Assembly (NCBI GenBank): GCA_020024175.1
Contig: JAHHUB010000007.1
Location: 1-19,814 of the forward strand
Source of the DNA: Oscillospiraceae bacterium
GTDB lineage: Bacteria; Bacillota; Clostridia; Oscillospirales; Ruminococcaceae
Length of the DNA: 19,814 nucleotides
Direction of reading: 5' to 3'
The notes under the pieces were generated by a model. The model was not told the origin of the DNA. It ran no database searches and worked only from the letters and a program-made list of their open reading frames with translations. A program made the position numbers and the translations under genes. Position 1 is the first letter of the stretch, and every line of letters begins with the position of its first letter. Of this stretch, positions 1 through 7,838 are shown in pieces.

Positions 1-44
1 CTTTTATTATATAGACACCTGTGTCAAAAGAAAGAAGGTATTAT

Positions 45-1508
45 ATGAAATATAAAATTTTATTGCTTATTTGGGCTTTTGCTTTGATTATGACTTCCTG
101 TGGTCAAAATCCTTCAGAAAATACATCCGGAAGTATTGATATTTCCCAAAATTCAGAAGAAACAAGCTCTTCTGAAAGTTCAGCGGAAAAAAACGAAAAC
201 AGTCAAAGCAGTGAAGAAGAAAGCTCCACAGCAGTTCAAAATTCATCTTCAAATTCTTCTGTTTCTTCCCAAACAATTACTTCCAAGCCGGTGGTTTCAT
301 CTTCTGTTTCTTCAAAAGTTACCACTGCATCTTCAGCAGCACCAACTTCATCTCATGGAAGCCAAAAACATAAGGAAAACCGTCCCAATCTGACTTTGAT
401 ACCCAATGAAGATGTATACGGAACTGACACGGAAATCATTAATTTCAAAGCTGTAAATGATGGAAGATATGATATAACACTGCCTAAAAATTTTGAACTT
501 CAAAAATTTAATGAGTCATCAGGAAAATGGCATAGTCTTACAAATCAAAAAAATTCCAAATATTCCCCTTTGGAATTAAAATCAAAAAATGTAATTAACT
601 CAGGCTCCAGCACTTATTTAATAGCTGATATTTCCGATTTTTTGGAACCTATGCACATCACACATGATATACAGGGTTTATACCGCATAGTTATATTTGC
701 AAACAAAAATTACAGTTTCTGTGAATTTAGAATCGGTGAAGAACAGTTTTTATGGGATATAAGTGAAGTTTGCTCCTCTTTAACCAGAAATTCTTATACT
801 CCAAATGTAAAAAAACTGGAAATCACAATCACCAACAATACCGATGAAGAACTTTCTTATGGTTCAAATTATGCTTTGGAAAAATATAATTTCCGCAGTG
901 CAAAATGGGAACAATATCTTGAATATGAAAGTGGTGCCCCCGCTTTTACAGATGAGGAATATATAATTTATCCACATGAGACAAACAATGAAGTTATCAC
1001 ATTAAGTGGTATTTATAAATCACCTTTCATGCACGGAAAATACAGAATTGTTAAAAAAATTTCCGATAATTATGTAACAGCTGAATTTACCATAGATGAT
1101 ACTTTAGGTGATTTTGACAAGCAATTTGTTGATCGTTTTTATAATATAAATGAAATAGCAAAGTCAAAAGTAAAATTCAGAAAATATGACCATACAGAAC
1201 CTATGAGCTATGATGGCATTGTTTCAGACAGTGAAAAAAGCGGTATTGATATAAGAGTTTATTATATGGAAGATGCAAATCAGTTAAATAAACAGCTTAA
1301 ATTAATAAGTGATGATGGATATAAATTTACAATACCTATGATGATAGATGGGGTTCTATATCCCACTAATAAAGTAATTACATATGATTGGAATGAAACA
1401 CCCCATTTTTTCAAAACCGACACAGAACTTATAGTTTATTCAGGCAGCAATAAAAACATAATATCAGGACTGCAAAAAGAATTTGGAAAAGAAATTTTCT
1501 TTAAATAG
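45..1508 (+). CDS. Ser-rich lipoprotein with two tandem Ig-like repeats
   Basis: Predicted surface lipoprotein of 487 residues. The frame opens at a GTG at 21, but the ATG at 45 is preferred: AAGAAGG (32-38) lies six bases upstream and a lipoprotein signal starts there (basic start, hydrophobic core 5-16, MTSC with the lipidated Cys at 19). Residues about 25-110 are a Ser/Glu/Thr-rich linker of the kind that carries a domain through peptidoglycan. Two related segments follow, about 115-230 and 235-350, each ending in a pattern like GLYRIVIF..FCEFRI or GKYRIVKK..TAEFTI. By memory of the family they resemble the bacterial Ig-like fold Big_14. The last 120 residues match nothing I recognise. No enzyme motif is visible. 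The function is unknown; an adhesive, ligand-binding or sensory role is inference. Any promoter lies left of the window. It ends at a terminator shared with the convergent transporter gene. Confidence 0.85.
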   Translation: MKYKILLLIWAFALIMTSCGQNPSENTSGSIDISQNSEETSSSESSAEKNENSQSSEEESSTAVQNSSSNSSVSSQTITSKPVVSSSVSSKVTTASSAAPTSSHGSQKHKENRPNLTLIPNEDVYGTDTEIINFKAVNDGRYDITLPKNFELQKFNESSGKWHSLTNQKNSKYSPLELKSKNVINSGSSTYLIADISDFLEPMHITHDIQGLYRIVIFANKNYSFCEFRIGEEQFLWDISEVCSSLTRNSYTPNVKKLEITITNNTDEELSYGSNYALEKYNFRSAKWEQYLEYESGAPAFTDEEYIIYPHETNNEVITLSGIYKSPFMHGKYRIVKKISDNYVTAEFTIDDTLGDFDKQFVDRFYNINEIAKSKVKFRKYDHTEPMSYDGIVSDSEKSGIDIRVYYMEDANQLNKQLKLISDDGYKFTIPMMIDGVLYPTNKVITYDWNETPHFFKTDTELIVYSGSNKNIISGLQKEFGKEIFFK

Positions 1509-1540
1509 AAAAAATCCGCCGAAAATACGGCGGATTTTTT
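1509..1540. terminator. Bidirectional rho-independent terminator
   Basis: A perfect 13-bp stem (1509-1521 against 1528-1540) with a 6-base loop starts directly after the stop codon of the lipoprotein gene. It is GC-rich in the middle (TCCGCCG/CGGCGGA), with A on the left and T on the right, so it gives a T-run on both strands. It can therefore end transcription of both convergent genes. The transporter stop codon at 1543 lies only two bases beyond it. Confidence 0.95.
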
Positions 1541-1542
1541 TG

Positions 1543-3318
1543 CTATTTAATAATTTTATTGTAGTATTTTTCCTTGTAATACTCAAAGTTGCTGGCAAAA
1601 TTCTTAGTTTCACCCTTATGTATTGTATTGATATATTCATGCATATCAATATCCGTTTTAGGGTTTTCATGTACAATAACATAAACTCCCACATTAGAAC
1701 AGTGGTCTGCAATACGCTCCAGATTGGACAGGGTTTCCATAAATGGAAATCCCGCATCTACAGTGCAAAGACCTTCTCTCATTCTTTCTATATGCTTGTC
1801 CTTTAATGTTTCTTCTATAGTGTCTATAACTTCTTCCAAAGGCTCAATTTTTTCGGCAACTTCTATACTGGAAAGTTCAAAGGCACTGTTGGCAAGATCG
1901 ATAATTTCCAAAACTGCTTCACACAGCACATCAATTTCATAAAGACCTTCTTCAGAGAATTTAAGATTTTTTTCGTGGACGGTTTCAGCAAATTCCACCA
2001 TATTTTTTGCATAATCTCCGATTCTTTCAAAATTGGTGATAACATGAAGAAGCTGATTTACCTTTCGGCTGTCCACTTCATTTAAATCTTTTTTGGAAAG
2101 TTTCAAAAGATAAATGCTCAGTTTATCTTGAATTACATCTATAACATTTTCAAATTCATTGGCTATTTCAATGATTTTAGGGTCATATTTTTTAAGAAGA
2201 CTGCGGGCATTTAAAAAGTTTTCTCTGGCTATATTGCTCATGTTCATAGTTACATTGGAAGCGTGTTTAATGGCTATTGATGGAGCTACCAAAAATCTTT
2301 CGTCCAGTTCCAAAGTAACATCATCTAAATCATTATCACCTTTTTCGTCCTTTATAAATTTATAAACCAGTTTTTCCAAAAGGGAAACAAAAGGCATAAA
2401 TAACAAAGTAACAGTAACATTAAATATTGTGTGAAAATCAGCAATACCGCCTTTGTTAATAGGGGCATTCCAAAAACTAAGTCCTACTGTATACTGAATT
2501 GTATATGTAACAGCCAAAAATACCAAGGTACCTATAGTATTAAAACAAAGATGCACCATAGCTGCTCTTTTGGCATTTTTTGATGCACCTATACTTGCCA
2601 AAATAGGAGTTATGCAAGTACCTATATTTTGTCCCATAATAATAGGAAATGCCGATGAAAAAGTAATTCTTCCTGTGGAACAAAGTGCCTGCAATATACC
2701 AACGGATGCAGATGAACTTTGAATAAGTGCCGTTACAAAAGCCCCTGCCAAAACCCCTATAATTGGATTGGAAAGGCTGGCAAACATTTCTGCAAAAGCG
2801 GGATTTTCATGAAGGCCGGAAACTGAGCTTTCCATACTGAACATACCTGTAAAAAGTATTCCCAAACCAATAAATACCTGTCCCATATCTTTGGTTTTGG
2901 ATTTTTTGGAACACATAAACATAATAATGCCCACAAGTGCCAATAAAGGTGCCAAAGTAGTGGGTTTAATCAGCATTAAAACAAAATTATCTGAGGGAAT
3001 ATCACTCATTCTCAATATATGGGCAGTTATGGTAGTACCTATATTGGCACCCATAATAACTCCAATGGCTTGTTTAAGAGTTATAAGCTGAGAATTTACA
3101 AGTCCGATTACAATAACTGTTGTGGCAGCAGAACTTTGTATAGCCGCTGTAACTATTGCACCGAATAAAACACTTACAAACACATTGCCGGTAACTTTCT
3201 CCAAAATTTTGCTTAAATTTTTCCCTGCCGCTCTTTCCAGGTTTGTGCTTAAAAGCGACATACCGTAAAGGAACAGTGCTATTCCTCCTCCAAGGGAAAT
3301 TACAGAAAATATGTCCAT
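1543..3318 (-). CDS. Na/phosphate cotransporter with C-terminal PhoU-like domain
   Basis: Integral membrane protein of 591 residues, NptA/YqeW-type Na/Pi-cotransporter family. The N-terminal half holds the two inverted Na_Pi_cotrans repeats with their signatures: QSSAAT at 61-66 followed by GANIGTT, and QSSSAS at 200-205 followed by GQNIGT. Hydrophobic segments run through about residue 315. From about 345 the protein becomes soluble and helical with two PhoU-like repeats (for example LLHVITNFERIGDYAKNM and METLSNLERIADHCSNV), as is usual for bacterial members. Family knowledge says it couples Na+ entry to phosphate movement; the direction of net transport and the role of the PhoU domain are not settled from sequence. 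The start has GGAG at 3327-3330 eight bases upstream and its own promoter at 3352-3380. It is monocistronic and divergent from fbp. Confidence 0.92.
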   Translation of the reverse strand: MDIFSVISLGGGIALFLYGMSLLSTNLERAAGKNLSKILEKVTGNVFVSVLFGAIVTAAIQSSAATTVIVIGLVNSQLITLKQAIGVIMGANIGTTITAHILRMSDIPSDNFVLMLIKPTTLAPLLALVGIIMFMCSKKSKTKDMGQVFIGLGILFTGMFSMESSVSGLHENPAFAEMFASLSNPIIGVLAGAFVTALIQSSSASVGILQALCSTGRITFSSAFPIIMGQNIGTCITPILASIGASKNAKRAAMVHLCFNTIGTLVFLAVTYTIQYTVGLSFWNAPINKGGIADFHTIFNVTVTLLFMPFVSLLEKLVYKFIKDEKGDNDLDDVTLELDERFLVAPSIAIKHASNVTMNMSNIARENFLNARSLLKKYDPKIIEIANEFENVIDVIQDKLSIYLLKLSKKDLNEVDSRKVNQLLHVITNFERIGDYAKNMVEFAETVHEKNLKFSEEGLYEIDVLCEAVLEIIDLANSAFELSSIEVAEKIEPLEEVIDTIEETLKDKHIERMREGLCTVDAGFPFMETLSNLERIADHCSNVGVYVIVHENPKTDIDMHEYINTIHKGETKNFASNFEYYKEKYYNKIIK

Positions 3319-3351
3319 TAATATATCTCCTTTTCCGTCAATTATATTTTA

Positions 3352-3380
3352 ATTTTAACACATGAATAAGCGATTGTCAT
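3352..3380 (-). promoter_or_regulatory. Sigma-A promoter for Na/Pi cotransporter gene
   Basis: On the minus strand, -35 ATGACA (3380-3375), a 17-bp spacer, and -10 TAAAAT (3357-3352), with TG one base before the -10 (extended -10). Each hexamer matches consensus at 5 of 6 positions. Predicted start of transcription is near 3345, giving a leader of roughly 27 bases that carries the ribosome site. Confidence 0.75.
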
Positions 3381-3468
3381 TATAATTTTTAAATATATAT
3401 TTTTTTTGTTTAAATTTGTTTAAATTACACATTTTTTAAATTTTTTTCTTTAAACATTGACCTTAATG

Positions 3469-3477
3469 TGATAGAAT
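3469..3477 (+). promoter_or_regulatory. Candidate extended -10 promoter for fbp
   Basis: TGATAGAAT is an extended -10 element (TGN plus TAGAAT). The position 17 bp upstream holds only TTTAAA, a weak -35. Transcription would start near 3484, leaving a short leader with AGGAG at 3498-3502. A TTGACC lies at 3457-3462 but only 9 bp from this -10, which is too close to pair with it. Confidence 0.45.
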
Positions 3478-3510
3478 AAAAATATATATATTTTTACAGG
3501 AGTGATTATT

Positions 3511-5505
3511 TTGGAACTTACGGAAAAAATCAATCAAAATATTAAATATTTAAACTCACTTAGCAAAACTTTTCCTAATGTGCAAAGTGTATCCACAGAA
3601 ATAATAAATCTCCGTGCCATATTAAATCTTCCCAAAGGCACAGAGCATTTTGTCAGTGATATACATGGTGAACATGAAGCTTTCATTCACATATTAAACA
3701 GTGCCTCCGGGGTTATCCACGAAAAAATAGATATGCTCTATAAAGATATTCTCCCACTGGAAAAAAGAAAACAACTGGCGTCCCTTATTTATTATCCCGC
3801 TAAAAAACTGGCTCTCATAAAAGACGATATGGATAATATCGAAGATTTAGACGCATGGTACAGAAAAACTCTTATTGAACTTATAGAAGTCTGTCGTTTA
3901 GTTTCTACTAAGTACACCAGGTCAAAAGTCCGCAAAGCTCTGCCAAAGGATTTTGCCTATATTTTAGATGAACTTCTCCATGCCAGCCATGACGGAAAAA
4001 ATAAAGACAGCTACTACAATGAAATTATTTCCACAATTATAGAAATTGACAGAGCTGACGCATTTATCATCGCCTTAGCTGATGTTATCAAACGACTTGC
4101 TGTGGATAGACTTCACTTGGTGGGCGACATTTTTGACAGAGGTGAACGCCCCGATATTATTATGGATTTACTTATGAACCACCATAGTGTTGATATACAA
4201 TGGGGCAACCACGATATTTTATGGATGGGTGCCGCTGCCGGCAGTGAAGCCTGTATCAGCAATGTGCTTAATATCTGCCTGCGTTTTTCTGCATTGGATT
4301 TATTGGAAATAGGTTACGGAATAAGTTTGCGTCCACTTATTACCTTTGCAGAAAAAACCTATAATGGGGACTGCAAATGCTTTAAAGCTGTAAATGACAG
4401 TGAACATCTTGGGGACTATGACAAACTTCTCATTGCAAAAATGAGAAAAGCTATTACTATTATTCTCTTTAAAATGGAAGGGCAGATAATTGCTCGCAAT
4501 CCTAAATTTGAAATGGAACCCCGTCTGCTTTTGGACAAAATAAATTTTGAAAAAAGCACAGTTATTATTGACGGTGTGGAACATCAAATTATGGACGCCG
4601 ATATGCCTACCGTAGACCCAAAACACCCCTATAAACTTACTGCTGATGAAGAAATTGTAATAAATGAACTGAAAAGAGCCTTTATGCAAAGTGAAAAATT
4701 ACAGCGCCATGTATCATTCCTCTATTCAAAGGGAAGTATGTATAAATGCTACAACTCTAATTTGCTTTTCCATGGCTGTATCCCCATGAATGAGGACGGC
4801 ACTTTTACCGAAATAGATTTTGATGGCAATCACCCTGTCAGTGGTAAAAAACTTATGGACTACTGTGATGAAATGGCAAAAGCCGCATTCTTTATGCCCC
4901 AGGGTACACCGGAAAGACAAAGAGGTCTTGACTTTATATGGTATCTTTGGTGTGGAAAACATTCTCCGCTGTTCGGAAGACACGCTATGACAACTTTTGA
5001 AAGAGCAGAAATTTCCGACGAAAGAGTATGGAAAGAAAAGAAAGACCCCTATTACACTTTCACTAATGACCCCGAATACTGCCGCAAAATTCTGGCTGAA
5101 TTTGATTTGGACCCTTATTCTTCCCATATTATAAACGGCCATGTGCCTGTCAAAACCAAAGAGGGTGAAAGTCCCTTTAAAGCTAACGGTAAGCTTATAA
5201 ATATAGATGGCGGTTTCTGCAAACATTATCAGAAAACCACAGGAATTGCAGGATATACACTTATTTACAATTCAAACTGTTTAAGACTTGTAAGTCACCA
5301 GCCCTTTGACTCCACAGAACACGCAATAAAAAATGACTTTGACATCATTTCCAAGAGCCATATTTTTGAAACTGTGGAAAAACGCAAAACCGTAGGAGAT
5401 ACTGATACAGGTAAGGAACTTCGCCAGCAAATAGATGACCTTATGCTGCTTTTGCAGGCATATCGTTTAGGTATAATTCGCCAAAGCCATAAAACAGAAT
5501 TTTAA
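3511..5505 (+). CDS. fbp: Fructose-1,6-bisphosphatase class III
   Basis: Cytoplasmic enzyme of gluconeogenesis that hydrolyses fructose 1,6-bisphosphate to fructose 6-phosphate. At 664 residues it is close to the roughly 670 of the Bacillus class III enzyme, which is unrelated to the E. coli classes. Metallophosphatase-type metal-binding motifs are in order: SDIHGE (about 49-54), GDIFDRG (about 205-211) and GNHD (about 232-235), with a later NGHVPVK segment supplying further ligands. The frame opens at a GTG at 3502, but the ribosome site AGGAG (3498-3502) overlaps that codon. The TTG at 3511, eight bases after AGGAG, is the better start. It stands alone between a candidate promoter at 3469 and a terminator at 5516. 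Class III enzymes are typically needed when growing on amino acids or organic acids; nothing here shows the regulation. Confidence 0.95.
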   Translation: MELTEKINQNIKYLNSLSKTFPNVQSVSTEIINLRAILNLPKGTEHFVSDIHGEHEAFIHILNSASGVIHEKIDMLYKDILPLEKRKQLASLIYYPAKKLALIKDDMDNIEDLDAWYRKTLIELIEVCRLVSTKYTRSKVRKALPKDFAYILDELLHASHDGKNKDSYYNEIISTIIEIDRADAFIIALADVIKRLAVDRLHLVGDIFDRGERPDIIMDLLMNHHSVDIQWGNHDILWMGAAAGSEACISNVLNICLRFSALDLLEIGYGISLRPLITFAEKTYNGDCKCFKAVNDSEHLGDYDKLLIAKMRKAITIILFKMEGQIIARNPKFEMEPRLLLDKINFEKSTVIIDGVEHQIMDADMPTVDPKHPYKLTADEEIVINELKRAFMQSEKLQRHVSFLYSKGSMYKCYNSNLLFHGCIPMNEDGTFTEIDFDGNHPVSGKKLMDYCDEMAKAAFFMPQGTPERQRGLDFIWYLWCGKHSPLFGRHAMTTFERAEISDERVWKEKKDPYYTFTNDPEYCRKILAEFDLDPYSSHIINGHVPVKTKEGESPFKANGKLINIDGGFCKHYQKTTGIAGYTLIYNSNCLRLVSHQPFDSTEHAIKNDFDIISKSHIFETVEKRKTVGDTDTGKELRQQIDDLMLLLQAYRLGIIRQSHKTEF

Positions 5506-5509
5506 TTAG

Positions 5510-6349
5510 TTATAAAAAAATCCCGAATAAAATATTCGGGATTTTTATTTCTCTAACTCTATCAACTAGGTTTGGGTCGGAGGTTTGGCAGGATAAGTTA
5601 TTCATTATTGCTCCGTCCCATGCACCTATCCATTGCTCCTGATTAAGATTAATTGCTGAGCGGGTGTCCTGTCTTATGTGTATATATGCCAGTGGAACTA
5701 TTACGAAAGCGTATTCCACTGGACAGGGGTATTGTTCGTTATCTTCTCTGTTAGGTCTTAACATTTCTAAGGCGTCTTTCATAGACATAGCTTTTTCTAA
5801 AACTTTTGGGTGTACAGCACTAGCCACTCTGCCTAAAACGCCATCTGCCTCCAGCATATCCCACACATTTTGCATAGCAGGAGAATTTACTCGCAGGTCT
5901 TGTCTAAGTACCTCACCCCCTTGTGTGAATGGGTCTGGAAACCCTAGACTTCTTGCCCCACATACGGTTCTTATACTGGTTGTTGTTGGTGGTAAGCTGC
6001 TGTACCCTAAACCTATTTCAACAGACTCTGTTCTCTTTATGCTAGGCATTACAATTGAGCCGTTTCCCTCTATAGCTGCACATCTTCCCACATATTTAGC
6101 ATTACTTGGGTCTCTCAAACTCTTACTATGGTTAAGTTTGCCGTCCTCAGAGGTTGCTACATAGCACTCTATCTGCCAGCCGAACTCCTGACCGTTATGT
6201 AAACTCCAATATCTTCCCTTATACTCCAGTTTTTGGTTTACAATATTATCTGCATTAACTTCATTCGCAAAACTTGTCACTGCTGTAGAGGATACCATAA
6301 CTAAGGATAGTATTACCGATACTACTTTCTTAATACTGCTTCTATTCAT
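5510..6349 (-). CDS. Exported protein of unknown function (279 residues)
   Basis: I do not recognise this protein. It has a clear signal peptide: MNRSSIKK, a hydrophobic core to about residue 25, and likely cleavage after SFA near residue 28. The mature part has no membrane segment, no cell-wall sorting motif and no enzyme motif I can name. It contains five cysteines (in QIECYVA, GRCAA, TVCGA, YPCPV, LSCQT), uncommon for a secreted Firmicutes protein. The start is firm: AGGTGAT ends six... bases-scale upstream at 6353-6359 and overlaps the stop codon of the upstream lipoprotein gene, so the two are very probably translationally coupled. The last dozen codons (IKIPNILFGIFL) are encoded within the terminator hairpin shared with fbp, so the native C-terminus is doubtful. 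Hand-counted GC on two lines (5581-5700) is about 43%, against about 37% on two lines of the transporter gene, a weak hint of different origin. Confidence 0.7.
   Translation of the reverse strand: MNRSSIKKVVSVILSLVMVSSTAVTSFANEVNADNIVNQKLEYKGRYWSLHNGQEFGWQIECYVATSEDGKLNHSKSLRDPSNAKYVGRCAAIEGNGSIVMPSIKRTESVEIGLGYSSLPPTTTSIRTVCGARSLGFPDPFTQGGEVLRQDLRVNSPAMQNVWDMLEADGVLGRVASAVHPKVLEKAMSMKDALEMLRPNREDNEQYPCPVEYAFVIVPLAYIHIRQDTRSAINLNQEQWIGAWDGAIMNNLSCQTSDPNLVDRVREIKIPNILFGIFL
5516..5546. terminator. Bidirectional terminator between fbp and exported-protein gene
   Basis: A perfect 14-bp stem (5516-5529 against 5533-5546) with a 3-base AAA loop; the core is TCCCGAATA/TATTCGGGA. Rightward it follows the fbp stop at 5505 and ends in TTTTTATTT. 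Leftward it ends in seven T residues (complement of 5514-5520). Unusually, it lies inside the 3' end of the leftward reading frame, whose stop codon is 5510-5512. Confidence 0.92.
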
Positions 6350-6357
6350 ACTATCAC

Positions 6358-7731
6358 CTACTTACCGCCCTTATTCTTTAAGAAATCTGATATTTTTCCA
6401 TTGTTTCCGTTGCTGTTATATCCGCCATTTTCTTTCCATCGCTTTTCGGCATCTCCCGGTTGCTGTATGCCGCCCTTTTCCCATGGGTCGGGTTGGCCAA
6501 TTGGTGGGGTTACTGTGCCGTCTTCGTTCTTGGTTCCGCCGTAGTCTTTATTACTCAAATATTCTTCTAAGGCATCTAAGTAGTCCATTACAATCTGCTG
6601 TTCTTCCGGTGTCATCTTATCCCATGCTTTTGGGTTTCCGTTTTCATCTACAATTTTGTTTATTTTACGCTCTAACTCTTCGAATGTTTTCTTAGCGGTC
6701 TTCTGTTCAACTGGTACTGTATCTTTCTTGGCTTCTTCAGGTGTCTTTTCGATACTAGGTTTAACCAGATAATCATGTACTAAGTTCTCTGGTCTAAATA
6801 TATTTGCATCATCAGTAACCATATGAACATATCTTCCTGCGAAACTAAGGTCATAACCCAAAACATCGCAGTACATCTGATAAGGCATATTAAGTATAAA
6901 GTTCTCGTTGTTAATTACAAATACCACACCATCTGGAATCTCAAATTCCCCTATATCAGTTTCCGCAGAAATCAAGTTTGAGCCGTTACCTCTAAATGTT
7001 ATTTCATACTTATCTAGAACTGCAGATATTTCTATCACAAGCTCTTGGTCTTTTACACTGCTACTTACTACTTTCATGTTTTTTAGATATCCTGCTTCGT
7101 ACAGCTTACACAAATCCATACTAGAAGTAAATGGTATCTTTGAAGACAATCCATCTATACACATTTTAGTTTCTTTATCCAATGCCATAAGTTTATCAAA
7201 TTCGGCTTTATGGGCAGCTTCTCTGTCTTTTACACTGATTTTATCAAATTCCTCATGTTCTGTTGCAAGTTTGTTGAGTGCTGTTGCTTCATTATATCTT
7301 TCTATTAATTTATCTGCGTCATTGGCTGATGAAACAATATATAAAAGTTCATTGTCAATCTCATGTCTGATATTTTCGGTGTCTGTCAACAAGTCATCAA
7401 CATTGATAACCTTATCCCCTGATATTATTACATCTGGTTTATTTTGAGCTTTATATACCGTAAGTCCAAATTTCTTTTCCTCTGATGCCTTATATACCTC
7501 GGTATCTAAAATTTCATCTATGGATTTGCGGGCATTTTCGCTTTCGGAATCATACCAGCCTCTGAGATAGTTTGATACCACTGTTTCTTCAATTATTGGC
7601 TCTGAATTTTCCTGTGATGATTCAGAAACACTTGATTGCTCTAAAACAGGCGGTTCTTGTCCACACCCGCTAAACATACCTGTAACAACTGTTAAAGCTA
7701 ATATTCCCAAAACAACATTTTTAATTTTCAT
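6358..7731 (-). CDS. Lipoprotein of unknown function (457 residues)
   Basis: Predicted lipoprotein: MKIK, hydrophobic core 5-20, lipobox FSGC with Cys 23, then a short Ser/Glu linker. Residues about 55-210 are charged and mostly helical, with no recognised family. Residues about 215-320 look beta-rich; the stretch ending CDVLGYDLSFAGRYVHMVTD faintly resembles the end of the copper-amine-oxidase-like domain common in clostridial surface proteins, but I would not assign it. The tail from about 340 is hydrophilic, with Gly, Pro, Asn and Lys, ending KNKGGK. A GGAGGG-type ribosome site lies at 7736-7746. The stop codon is part of the ribosome site of the next gene, so the two form an operon and may act together at the cell surface (inference). 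The upstream region carries a large inverted repeat at 7766-7812. Confidence 0.75.
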   Translation of the reverse strand: MKIKNVVLGILALTVVTGMFSGCGQEPPVLEQSSVSESSQENSEPIIEETVVSNYLRGWYDSESENARKSIDEILDTEVYKASEEKKFGLTVYKAQNKPDVIISGDKVINVDDLLTDTENIRHEIDNELLYIVSSANDADKLIERYNEATALNKLATEHEEFDKISVKDREAAHKAEFDKLMALDKETKMCIDGLSSKIPFTSSMDLCKLYEAGYLKNMKVVSSSVKDQELVIEISAVLDKYEITFRGNGSNLISAETDIGEFEIPDGVVFVINNENFILNMPYQMYCDVLGYDLSFAGRYVHMVTDDANIFRPENLVHDYLVKPSIEKTPEEAKKDTVPVEQKTAKKTFEELERKINKIVDENGNPKAWDKMTPEEQQIVMDYLDALEEYLSNKDYGGTKNEDGTVTPPIGQPDPWEKGGIQQPGDAEKRWKENGGYNSNGNNGKISDFLKNKGGK

Positions 7732-7765
7732 TTATCTTCCCTCCACTTTGTTTGTTGTTTATACT

Positions 7766-7812
7766 TATAATCTGTTAATCTGTAAGTATTTTTCCGCAGA
7801 TTACAGATTATA
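7766..7812. repeat. Inverted repeat made of four AATCTG units
   Basis: Left arm 7766-7782 contains TAATCTGT twice in tandem; right arm 7797-7812 is its inverse (CAGATTACAGATTATA), differing by one extra T in the left arm; the spacer is 14 bases. It lies between the second sortase stop (7839) and the lipoprotein start (7731). Read leftward, the outer end of the right arm is a perfect TATAAT (7812-7807), although no good -35 is seen. No T-run follows either arm, so a terminator is unlikely. An operator, or a scar of an insertion boundary, are the better options. Confidence 0.7.
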
Positions 7813-7838
7813 TGCTGAGTTTTATGGGGTTTAATTAT

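Noticed and set aside
3457..3477. TTGACC and TAGAAT as a paired -35/-10 for fbp
   Set aside because: The spacer is only 9 bp, far from 17. Only the extended -10 is kept as a candidate.
4300..5226. Long antisense open frames within fbp (4300-4689 and 4726-5226)
   Set aside because: They mirror the codons of a clear fbp gene, have no ribosome site or family features, and look like shadows.
6900..7050. Copper-amine-oxidase-like stalk domain in the 457-residue lipoprotein
   Set aside because: Only the last part of the domain pattern is faintly visible, too little to assign the family without a profile search.
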